NCBI RefSeq assembly: GCF_900142525.1
Contig: NZ_FRBD01000001.1
Span: 124,001 to 188,000 of the forward strand
DNA length: 64,000 bases
Source of the DNA: Xylanibacter ruminicola
GTDB lineage: Bacteria > Bacteroidota > Bacteroidia > Bacteroidales > Bacteroidaceae
Direction of reading: 5' to 3'
Positions 43,728 to 51,312 of this stretch are shown one piece after another. The translations under genes were made by a program, and so were the position numbers. The notes below the pieces were generated by a model. The model did no database searches, was not told where the DNA came from, and saw nothing but the letters and a program-made list of their open reading frames with translations. The stretch's first letter is position 1. Every line of letters starts with the position of its first letter.

Positions 43728-44609
43728 TCATGAAAGCTTTTCAAAAAATAATTTTATGGGGTAGGCCAAACGGTAATATACGCCATACTTTATTCTATTC
43801 GGATTGTCTCCGGCCATGCGTGCGGATATGTATAATGCTTTCCACATCCAGGCATAATGCAAAAATCTATTTAGCAGACCGGCTTGCCGAAGCAATTCAC
43901 TATGCTTTTTCTCTATATATTTCTTTGCGACAGGCAGACGCTTCGGGTCATTGGATATGCGAGCCTTGTCAGATAAGTTTTTTGTAAAAAGCACCAGCAT
44001 CTCGTTATGAGGATAATAGATCTCTGTCTTTTGAGCTATACGAATGAGTAATTCATATTCTTGAATCTTCAGCAGATTCTCGTCAAAACCGCCAATCTCC
44101 TCCAACAAACTTTTCTTTGCGAGTATACATGAAGTACTTGTAATAAAATGGCGGAAAACTTTTTTTGACAAATCTCCCTCAAAGGCATACTTTGTGGTTT
44201 CTGGAAATACCTTAATGAGCTTATTATTTATATAGACTTGTTTTTTACGCAGACAATACACACATTCGCAGCTCTTTTCCTTCAACAAGACAACCTGCTT
44301 CTCTATTTTTGTCGGCAACCAGGCGTCGTCGTCGTCCAAGAATGCGACATATTCACCGCTTGCAGCCCTGATGCCCAGATTCCTGGCATGGTTTCCCCCG
44401 TGACTATCGCTCTTTGGTATAGAGATAAATCTTATGTCGTCCCTGCTCTTGCAGTATTCATCCGTACCGTCTGTGGACGCATCGCTTACGACAATACATT
44501 CAATATTCGCATACGTCTGCGAAAGAACGCTGTCTATTGCTCTTTTAAGGAGCCCCAACCTATTATGCGTTGTTATGACAGCACTTACCTTTCCTGTATT
44601 ACTATTCAT
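43728..44609 (-). CDS. Glycosyltransferase family 2
   Basis: The 293-residue GT-A enzyme has VSAVITTHNRLGLLKRAIDS (residues 8-27), IVVSDASTDGTDEY, RNLGIRAASGEYVAFLDDDD (near residue 90) with the metal-binding aspartates, and GGFDENLLKIQEYELLIRI. The C-terminal 60 residues are basic, consistent with membrane docking. It overlaps the third pyruvyltransferase gene by four bases (ATGA). It probably adds one sugar to the lipid-linked chain. The donor cannot be predicted. Confidence 0.9.
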   Translation of the reverse strand: MNSNTGKVSAVITTHNRLGLLKRAIDSVLSQTYANIECIVVSDASTDGTDEYCKSRDDIRFISIPKSDSHGGNHARNLGIRAASGEYVAFLDDDDAWLPTKIEKQVVLLKEKSCECVYCLRKKQVYINNKLIKVFPETTKYAFEGDLSKKVFRHFITSTSCILAKKSLLEEIGGFDENLLKIQEYELLIRIAQKTEIYYPHNEMLVLFTKNLSDKARISNDPKRLPVAKKYIEKKHSELLRQAGLLNRFLHYAWMWKALYISARMAGDNPNRIKYGVYYRLAYPIKLFFEKLS

Positions 44610-45673
44610 TGCAATTGTGAAAGAAATTTGAGGGATTCTTGCTTTGCCACTGCCAACCGGGCCTGAACATCTTCAAAGTCAATCGGCTTAATATCCTGAG
44701 GAATGACTCCCATAGGTGCGAGTAGTCTGTGAGAGGCTCCAACTAAATTCAGCAAAGTTTCTGCTCTACCGGCATTTTTCACGAAAGAGGCGAAAAACTG
44801 TTTCCTGTAAATGATAGAGAATGCCAACCCGTGAAAAGAGCAACTAAACACATAGTCTGCATTCTTGAACAACTGCAGAAACTCTGAGGGTCCTACAGTG
44901 GTCAGGTTAGTGTCAGTCTCTTGCGATGTGGCATAACCATTAAGGATAATCAATTTCATTCCTTTGCTGTCTGTAAATCTCCTGACTTCTCTCAAGTCAA
45001 AAGCATTTGTCTTGATGGTATAGAGCAGGGCATATTTTTCTTTATCGTATGGAGGCGTTGGAACTTGTCTGTTCCACTGTTCACTATTAAGCAGCAATGT
45101 GGGATCGAGTGACAAAGCTACGTTTCCGTATCCTAAATCCATGAGCATCCGTTTCAAATCATCTTCACGTACTGAAATCTTTTCTAAATGCGAAATAAGT
45201 TCTTTTACTTTTGCTTTGTCAGTATCATTGTCAGGTAAGATTCCCATACTGGCGGCGTATGACACATGGTGTTTAGCGTTTATGTTGTTCTTTCCAAAAT
45301 AGAAAGGGTTATATGTGCGCAAGGCGTTTTGTTTTCTCCAAATCTGATCGCTGCCATATATCACGACATCATAGTTCTCGTCAATCGGACGGCAATACGG
45401 ATAAATATAGAGCTTAAAAAAAGCATCGAAATTGTCATGCCGTCTCTTTTTCCAAACAGACATCTTCAAATAGGAGACGGCATGAAGTTTAAAGATGTTT
45501 TTTACAAATTTACGAAATGAAAAACATTCGTAGATTTTCCTATGATAGTCTGGCCAATAGTCAACGTAATACACCTCATGCCCCATTTCCTCGAGGGCGA
45601 AACGGGTGGCAAGCGACTGCATGACAGCACCATAATTCAGCGTACGATGATAAGTTACTATACCTATTTTCAT
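44606..45673 (-). CDS. Polysaccharide pyruvyltransferase family protein, paralogue 3
   Basis: The 355-residue relative of paralogues 1 and 2 has IVTYHRTLNYGAVMQ at its N-terminus, YGSDQIWRKQNA, SYAASMGI, SLDPTLLLNSEQW and SCSFHGLAFSIIY (near residue 282). By eye it is closer to paralogue 1 (shared WPDYHR and SFRKF words), which suggests duplication within the cluster. It starts 1 bp before the flippase stop. The family role is transfer of pyruvate from phosphoenolpyruvate; the acceptor is unknown. Confidence 0.87.
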   Translation of the reverse strand: MKIGIVTYHRTLNYGAVMQSLATRFALEEMGHEVYYVDYWPDYHRKIYECFSFRKFVKNIFKLHAVSYLKMSVWKKRRHDNFDAFFKLYIYPYCRPIDENYDVVIYGSDQIWRKQNALRTYNPFYFGKNNINAKHHVSYAASMGILPDNDTDKAKVKELISHLEKISVREDDLKRMLMDLGYGNVALSLDPTLLLNSEQWNRQVPTPPYDKEKYALLYTIKTNAFDLREVRRFTDSKGMKLIILNGYATSQETDTNLTTVGPSEFLQLFKNADYVFSCSFHGLAFSIIYRKQFFASFVKNAGRAETLLNLVGASHRLLAPMGVIPQDIKPIDFEDVQARLAVAKQESLKFLSQLQ

Positions 45674-45674
45674 A

Positions 45675-47216
45675 TTAGTTGACCTTTCTTGCGATTTTCC
45701 TTAGTCCAGACATTGCCATCTGTCTTTCAGCCAATGACATTCCTATAGTAGCAATTAACATTGTACACACTCCTAAAGAGGCAAAAATGAACAGCGCATC
45801 ATATAGCATAGTACTGGGCATTAGTTTCCAAACTATGTAACAAGACACAACAGACGGAATGGATACGAACATTACGGGTAGCAAGACATTCTTTACATAT
45901 CCCATGATTCTTACTCCAGTTATACTTTTCAAGATGAACAGGCGGGTAAAAATAGAAATGCCGTCGATAACTATCATAACATAATACACCATATACGCTT
46001 CATAGCCCAACCATAACACTAAATAGCTTAATGGCAAAATCAATATTCTCAACCCACCTATAATGAAGGCATTGGTTCGCATTATACCCGTTGCCAGAAT
46101 TTGTGTCGTCAGTGTTTTGCTTAAAACCGTCACAAGTCCGTAAATTAATGTCAGGCGAACAAATATGATAGTGTATTCTGGATAATGTCCTAACCACAAC
46201 TTTAGGATTTCCGGTGTCAGGAATATGATTGGAACGGAGAATAAGAACATCAGATAATAGGAGAATTTTGCTCCACGATATACCAGTTCCATAGACTTGT
46301 CTAGTTCTCCTGCTGCGTAAGTTTTTACTATTTGGGGATTTAACGCGACTGTAAAATCGTTTACAAATTTTGAAACAGCATGAAAGACCTGCATGGAGAT
46401 AGCATGAGCCGCGTTTACTGCTACGCCACAAAAGAGATTCAATACAATGTTTACCCCATGATTGGATAGAATAGCGGCAAAAGAACCTAAAAATGTATAA
46501 CCGGCAAAACTTGTCTGTCGTATATATGCTTGTTTGTCTCTGACAATACGGAACTTTGATTCCTCTGGAAAGTTCTTCCTGCAATAGATGCTGTATATAG
46601 AACGCTCTGAAATAGCCAATACCAATAACAATACTGCATATATGATAAGCCTGTCATATAAGAACATGAACAGGGCATAACTGATGAGGAGCTTCACGAT
46701 AACATCATACAAACTGATGTAGGCAAAGGCTTTCATTCGCTCGTACGCGATGATGATTGCATTATAGGGCATGCAAATAATGTTGAGGAGGAATGCAAGT
46801 ATAGAGCACTGAAACACCACATTGGCAGCAAACATTCTTCCTTCAGGTATGTTCATCTTACAGTTAAGGAACCACAAGCCAAATGTTTCCAACGCTAATA
46901 ACAGCACAGCAGCCAGGGCAATATGAATGCCCATTGCAGTGCAAAACACCTCATTAGGATTTCCGTCTTCTTTCTTGCCCAACTCTACGTTGATGAAACG
47001 CTGGGTGGCTGTGACCAACGTTCCTCCGAGCATGGAAAACATGGCGACAAAGCCGCCAATGACATGATAAGTGCCATAATCATCTATGCCTAAGGACTGC
47101 AATATAACCCTTGAGGTGAAGATGGAAATAATCATCACCACAACGGTACGCATATACAGCAATATTGTGTTTTTGGCAAGGCGTTTATTGCTAGAGGCAG
47201 AAATCTTATGGGCCAT
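45675..47216 (-). CDS. wzx: Polysaccharide flippase (Wzx/MATE-like), second copy
   Basis: The 513-residue protein has about fourteen membrane helices of the MOP superfamily. The N-terminus NTILLYMRTVVVMIISIFTS and the motif ASLGV near the end agree with Bacteroidetes oligosaccharide flippases. VNAAHAISMQVFHAVSKFV and FTVALNPQIVKTYAAGELDK are shared by this subfamily. It would flip the repeat unit made by the 30-50 kb operon. It is adjacent (no gap) to the ThDP-enzyme gene and 1 bp from paralogue 3 of the pyruvyltransferases. Confidence 0.88.
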   Translation of the reverse strand: MAHKISASSNKRLAKNTILLYMRTVVVMIISIFTSRVILQSLGIDDYGTYHVIGGFVAMFSMLGGTLVTATQRFINVELGKKEDGNPNEVFCTAMGIHIALAAVLLLALETFGLWFLNCKMNIPEGRMFAANVVFQCSILAFLLNIICMPYNAIIIAYERMKAFAYISLYDVIVKLLISYALFMFLYDRLIIYAVLLLVLAISERSIYSIYCRKNFPEESKFRIVRDKQAYIRQTSFAGYTFLGSFAAILSNHGVNIVLNLFCGVAVNAAHAISMQVFHAVSKFVNDFTVALNPQIVKTYAAGELDKSMELVYRGAKFSYYLMFLFSVPIIFLTPEILKLWLGHYPEYTIIFVRLTLIYGLVTVLSKTLTTQILATGIMRTNAFIIGGLRILILPLSYLVLWLGYEAYMVYYVMIVIDGISIFTRLFILKSITGVRIMGYVKNVLLPVMFVSIPSVVSCYIVWKLMPSTMLYDALFIFASLGVCTMLIATIGMSLAERQMAMSGLRKIARKVN

Positions 47217-48941
47217 TCACTTTATCTTCTTAAGAATTGCCTTTACGCCGGCTTTAGCTGTGTCGGTTATCCGCTCCATCATGGGAACATCGGTGGCCTT
47301 AATATTACGGACAGAATCCAGATTCTTTATCTCATCGTTTGTTTCCACAAATATCTCGAAGATCATGGGCTTTTCGGTCAATTCTTCGGTCACAAAATGC
47401 TCATACGTGGCATCAAACTCTTCTTTGTTAGAGGCGGTGAGGTATTCAAAGCCCAGACTCTCGGTAAAACTCTTCACCAGCGTTTTTGACATGTTTCCGA
47501 AATGCCCTCCAGCGGCGATATACAAATCGGCCGACTCGCCAAACAGGTAGCCAGGGTGGTCCTTCTTCCTGAATTCTATTCCGCGGCCATTGTTTATCAA
47601 CAGTATTCTGGTGTTATTACCCACATGCCTGTTGCCTAAGGCATTCAAGTCGTAGAAGAAGGCCAAGTCACCTACTACCAGAAAGTGTAACTTCTGTGGA
47701 TTAGCCAAAGATGCGCCAATCAGCGTGGAGAGCGCACCGTCGATACCAAACCCTCCAACGTTACAACTGCTCTGTATGGAAGAATCCAGTTCAAAGAAAT
47801 TCCACGAACGCAAGGAATTGAAGATACCAAAATGGATAACGGAGTTCTCTGGCAGACAAGACGAAAGCTGTTTGGCAACGAATATGTTTCCAAATCCCAA
47901 CTCTGGAAATGCAGACAGACATTCCTGATACTCTGCCTTACATCTATCTAAATTGGTTGTTTTATCTCCCTCACCTGCTGAATAATGCTTAAAAAATGAG
48001 AGCTCGTCAACCTCAAAAACGCTATCCAATGAATGGAACAAATCCCGTATCTCCCCATCCTCGCTTACACGCCATACTTTCTTGGGCTTTAATGCTTGCG
48101 TTGTATATTTATCTCCAGACACCTCTCCTATATGTATCAACAAATCTGGAGATAATAATTTGCTTTTATAGTTCTTCTGCGAACATACCAGAGCAAAGTT
48201 TACCTCATATTTCCCCCTATAACCGCTTGTGTGGTCGCAAAAGGCCACGGAATCATGTACAGCACAAAACTTGTCTATTTCCCGTGACAGTTCTTCAGAC
48301 ATGCTGGTATGTGCACCAATAAATATAGCTATCCTCACATCTTCGATAGAGGGAAAGGATGCTTCTATGTTATAATATTTTATCGCTTTCACACTTGGCA
48401 GTTCCTCTGTATCAAAACCACGTGGTGACGCATCAATATTGATGAGTACTGGTCCGCCTCCATGTCGCCACAGTTCTATCAAGGCTCTGTTGATGATTGT
48501 CGTATTATGCTGTGCGTCCTTGTCGTTACCGATTTTATTGACGTATGCACTATATTTTACGGTATCTTTAGGCGACTGGGTCCTGTCGATGACCTGTGAA
48601 TGTAAATGACCTATAGCGTGTTCACCATGAGAGCCGGCGATAACCAATATGGGTAGTTTTCGATAGTAAGCCTCCGTAAGACCAGGGAAATAGTTGCGAG
48701 ATGCTGTTGCCTCTGTGCAAATGATGGCAACAGGCTCTCCGCTCTCTGCGGCCAGCCCACAGGCCATATAACAAGCACTACGCTCATCGACTGATGAATA
48801 CATCTCAAAATATTCGTCATGTTGCATGCTACCAACGATGGCGATATTGGTGGTGCCTGGCGATGCTATTACCTTTCGAATATGATGTGCCTTCAGCAAA
48901 GACAATAATATCTGGGCGTTTTTATCGTTAGAATATTTCAT
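47217..48941 (-). CDS. MenD-like thiamine-diphosphate-dependent enzyme
   Basis: The 574-residue protein has the ThDP-enzyme N-terminal PYR domain with the activating glutamate in SVDERSACYMACGLAAE (near residue 53). A central domain follows, then a C-terminal PP domain with the ThDP/Mg motif GDLAFFYDL, 24 residues after GD, and LLINNGRG (near residue 450). The GDL-type motif is closest to MenD, but the menaquinone context is absent. It lies in a polysaccharide operon with an SDR gene upstream (ATGA overlap). It may make an unusual branched or alpha-keto-acid-derived residue for the polymer. The exact reaction is unknown. Confidence 0.82.
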   Translation of the reverse strand: MKYSNDKNAQILLSLLKAHHIRKVIASPGTTNIAIVGSMQHDEYFEMYSSVDERSACYMACGLAAESGEPVAIICTEATASRNYFPGLTEAYYRKLPILVIAGSHGEHAIGHLHSQVIDRTQSPKDTVKYSAYVNKIGNDKDAQHNTTIINRALIELWRHGGGPVLINIDASPRGFDTEELPSVKAIKYYNIEASFPSIEDVRIAIFIGAHTSMSEELSREIDKFCAVHDSVAFCDHTSGYRGKYEVNFALVCSQKNYKSKLLSPDLLIHIGEVSGDKYTTQALKPKKVWRVSEDGEIRDLFHSLDSVFEVDELSFFKHYSAGEGDKTTNLDRCKAEYQECLSAFPELGFGNIFVAKQLSSCLPENSVIHFGIFNSLRSWNFFELDSSIQSSCNVGGFGIDGALSTLIGASLANPQKLHFLVVGDLAFFYDLNALGNRHVGNNTRILLINNGRGIEFRKKDHPGYLFGESADLYIAAGGHFGNMSKTLVKSFTESLGFEYLTASNKEEFDATYEHFVTEELTEKPMIFEIFVETNDEIKNLDSVRNIKATDVPMMERITDTAKAGVKAILKKIK

Positions 48942-49765
48942 TTTACTCTTGCATTTATAGTTTTTCCATTATTACAAACTAAAGTCTGACCTGTAAGACA
49001 AGACGCTGCATCTGACAATATAAAAGCTGCAATTTCTGCTACTTCTTCTGGCAAATACACTCGCCCGAGCATTTCTTTTTTAGAAGAAATATCTCCATTC
49101 GGATCTTTCCCTGTCATTTGGGATGCAGTAATGCCTGGAGCTATTGCATTGATTCTTATGTTTTGTTTGGCCAACATATAAGCAATCCCTTCTACCATAC
49201 TATTTAAGGCAGCCTTTGTATAACCATAAGGGCGAATATCCGACGTTATTCCGGTTTCTGAAGAAATAACCAATATATTTCCTTCTGTTTCTTTTCTTAT
49301 TAGGTACTTAGCGAAATGTTGTGTTAAAAAGAATGTTCCAGTAAGATTTGTGTCAACCTGGCTCCGAAACGTTTCTTCCGTTACATCAAAAAAAGAACTT
49401 TCATGAAGAGATATACCCGCATTATTTACCAGACAATTGATTCCTCCAAGTAGATTATCTGCTTTTTCTAAAAAAGAATCGCATGCTGAAATATCTTTAA
49501 TGTCCATTTGCTGATATTTACAGCCTATTTCGTCTGCACTTTTAGAAAGAGTTTCTATATTTCTTCCAGTAATAAGCACCTCTGCGCCCTCTTCTGCAAA
49601 GCGCTTGGCCATTGCATAACCCAATCCAGAACCGCCACCTGTTACCACTATTTTTTTCCCTTTCAATTTCATTGAAGGCTCTAAACAGGTTATTTTAGCA
49701 TATACCGGTTTTGGTTTACCATGAAATAAAAATAACAATAATTTCTTTAATCTCGACTTTGACAT
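48938..49765 (-). CDS. Short-chain dehydrogenase/reductase with N-terminal extension
   Basis: The 275-residue classical SDR core starts after a basic, partly hydrophobic extension of about 30 residues. VTGGGSGLGYAMAKRF is the cofactor loop (near residues 37-52), NNAGISLHESSF follows, ISSETGITSD has the serine, and YGYTKAAL gives tyrosine and lysine (near residue 182). NAIAPGITASQM is also conserved. Its stop overlaps the start of the ThDP-enzyme gene, so both products are made together. It probably reduces the ThDP product or a related ketone. The extension may anchor it near the membrane. Confidence 0.83.
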   Translation of the reverse strand: MSKSRLKKLLLFLFHGKPKPVYAKITCLEPSMKLKGKKIVVTGGGSGLGYAMAKRFAEEGAEVLITGRNIETLSKSADEIGCKYQQMDIKDISACDSFLEKADNLLGGINCLVNNAGISLHESSFFDVTEETFRSQVDTNLTGTFFLTQHFAKYLIRKETEGNILVISSETGITSDIRPYGYTKAALNSMVEGIAYMLAKQNIRINAIAPGITASQMTGKDPNGDISSKKEMLGRVYLPEEVAEIAAFILSDAASCLTGQTLVCNNGKTINARVK

Positions 49766-49775
49766 TTCTGTATCA

Positions 49776-50813
49776 TTATAGTTTTTCTTTTTTCACAAAG
49801 AATAATGATGGATTGGTAAACATTTTGACATGTTGATTTTTTAAGATAAAACTTAATCCAATTGTTGTTATTATTGTTATAACAAAAGCTGTATAAAAAG
49901 TCATTGGAACATTCATTTTATCAGCTATTAGAATAAGCGGTGGTATTATAGGAGCACTCATCGGTGGTATTAGCAGAGCATGATAAATATAGTATTGCAA
50001 TGATATTTTGCCCTGTTGAGCAACCCAAGGTGCTTTATAGCAGACGTTGATGAATGCAATAGACATCGGGACAGCAAGACCAAAGGCAATCATGCGTATC
50101 GCCGCTCCCCAAAAGCTTTTGTAGGGAGTAGCAAATTTCAGGTCGTTTATGCGGTGAGGATAGAAAAACAGTATGGTAAGAATCGCAATCAGAAACACCA
50201 CACAAAGCAGTTTGTATTTGTCTGGCAGGTAGAGATTCCTCCCCTTCATGTAGTACCCCAAAAAGAAGAAAGGCATCAATGCCAGCGTCCTCTGTATGGA
50301 AAGGAGTCGGTCGAAAGGCAAAAAGCCTGCCATTATGCTGATACTGAATGTGGTGATGAGAACGAGTTTCGTATGTCTCAATATACTATCTGGAATCACC
50401 TGAAGCATCAGCCGCCAGTATATAAGACTAAGCAGATACCATAGCATGTACCAGGGCGTGAGAATCGTCCTAACAGAAAGAGGTTCGCCTACATAAAACA
50501 ATAGTCCTATGGCTTGAAAAATAATCAGCGGCTCCAACAGTGTCCAAATGCTTGGCCAGAATGTTTTCCAGTCTTTCTTACGTGAGTAATTGCCGGAAAT
50601 AAAGACAAACAGGGGCATGGCGAACAGACAAAGCCAATTCCACAACGCAACGCAAGCCGTAGAGCCGACAAATTCTTTTCTCATAATCACATGTGCAGTG
50701 ATAACGAGAACCACCAACCAGAACTTGACGGAATCGACACGTTCATCCCGTACTTTGGGACTTTGCAATTTCATTCCTGATACCGCCTTCTGTTTTAAAC
50801 TCTTATTAAGCAT
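49776..50813 (-). CDS. Acyltransferase 3-family membrane protein
   Basis: The 345-residue protein has about ten membrane helices. The family start motif is RDERVDSVKFWLVVLVITAH (near residues 22-41), with the catalytic-type histidine in ITAHV. WYMLWYLLSLIYWRLM and LGYYMKGRNLYLP are also typical of fucose-4-O-acetylase-like OatA/WecH relatives. It would carry acetyl groups across or at the inner membrane to a sugar. It is the first gene of the 51-30 kb operon, after a leader of about 400 nt. A start at residue 14 (50774) is possible. Confidence 0.84.
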   Translation of the reverse strand: MLNKSLKQKAVSGMKLQSPKVRDERVDSVKFWLVVLVITAHVIMRKEFVGSTACVALWNWLCLFAMPLFVFISGNYSRKKDWKTFWPSIWTLLEPLIIFQAIGLLFYVGEPLSVRTILTPWYMLWYLLSLIYWRLMLQVIPDSILRHTKLVLITTFSISIMAGFLPFDRLLSIQRTLALMPFFFLGYYMKGRNLYLPDKYKLLCVVFLIAILTILFFYPHRINDLKFATPYKSFWGAAIRMIAFGLAVPMSIAFINVCYKAPWVAQQGKISLQYYIYHALLIPPMSAPIIPPLILIADKMNVPMTFYTAFVITIITTIGLSFILKNQHVKMFTNPSLFFVKKEKL

Positions 50814-51140
50814 TTTCTAAACAATTTTTATTGGCGCCCCTGTAATTCATTCAAACGAGTCATCTTCGAAGCCCACTCGAATCTCTCTCGAAAGTCCCTT
50901 CCATCTCTCTTCCATCTCCCTTGCTACGCCTATGCTCTGCCTATGCTACGCCTAAGCTACGATATACCTACGATATCCCAATGATAGCGCTACGTAATTC
51001 GAATCTCTAAGGTCAATGCCTAACACAAAATTACTCAACTTTTCTCCCACCGCTCGATCTGGCATTCGTGCTGCTTGGTGTCTTTGTCGCAGAATATGCG
51101 CAATTCTAATTATTCGTGCTAATACGCATAATTCATTACA
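50814..51140. other. Long untranslated leader upstream of the acyltransferase gene
   Basis: No gene is supported. The segment is the inner part of the roughly 400-nt leader between promoter B and the acyltransferase start. It contains the 11-bp array at 50876-50996. The word ACGCATAATT at 51124-51133 is also found in the wzc leader at 29561-29570. The rest shows no clear structure by eye. Confidence 0.5.
50876..50996. repeat. Eleven degenerate 11-bp tandem units in the operon leader
   Basis: The sequence divides without gaps into 11-mers, starting CTCGAATCTCT, CTCGAAAGTCC, CTTCCATCTCT, CTTCCATCTCC and CTTGCTACGCC. It continues through TATGCTACGCC and TAAGCTACGAT to AGCGCTACGTA. Neighbouring units are the most alike, the pattern left by stepwise expansion with drift. 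The period is close to one DNA helical turn. It lies inside the presumed 5' leader of the long operon. Confidence 0.65.
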
Positions 51141-51223
51141 TATCAGCACGTTACTTGTTTTAAGAGTAATAATATCACAGAAAAAACTTGGAAACTTGAA
51201 CCGGTTCCTCATTTTTCTGCTTG
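51141..51223 (-). promoter_or_regulatory. Conserved 5' leader, copy B (before the 21-gene operon)
   Basis: This stretch matches 29622-29704 closely, including the perfect palindrome GAACCGGTTC at 51198-51207 and the words TTGTTTTAAGAGTAATAA and CAGAAAAAACTT. It lies immediately downstream of the promoter at 51224-51254. Conservation ahead of two polysaccharide operons suggests a shared regulator, acting on either DNA or the nascent RNA. Confidence 0.65.
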
Positions 51224-51254
51224 CAAAAATAGCATTTTTATTTGAAACTACCAA
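51224..51254 (-). promoter_or_regulatory. Promoter of the long polysaccharide operon
   Basis: On the minus strand TTG (51254-51252), 20 bp and TATTTTTG (51231-51224) fit TTG-N20-TAnnTTTG. The expected start of transcription is near 51217. It stands directly behind the terminator of the dehydratase gene, in the same arrangement as at 29.7 kb. Confidence 0.7.
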
Positions 51255-51261
51255 ATAAAAA

Positions 51262-51312
51262 TAGAAATAAATAAAAAAAGTCACCGATTTGGGTGACTTT
51301 TTTTATTTATTT
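51262..51312 (-). terminator. Terminator of the CapD/WbpM-type gene
   Basis: AAAAAAAGTCACC and GGTGACTTTTTTT pair around GATTTG-type loop bases, extended by AAATAAATA / TATTTATTT arms, with T-rich sequence after it on the minus strand. It overlaps the end of the dehydratase gene (stop at 51307). Its loop word CCGATTTGG is shared with the terminator at 29742-29795. Confidence 0.8.

Noticed and set aside
47217..48941. Calling this gene menD of menaquinone synthesis
   Set aside because: No other men genes are near, and it overlaps an SDR gene in a capsule operon; only family membership is claimed.
50952..51284. 110-codon minus-strand frame across the leader region
   Set aside because: It runs through the promoter, the conserved leader and the 11-bp array, so a coding role is unlikely.
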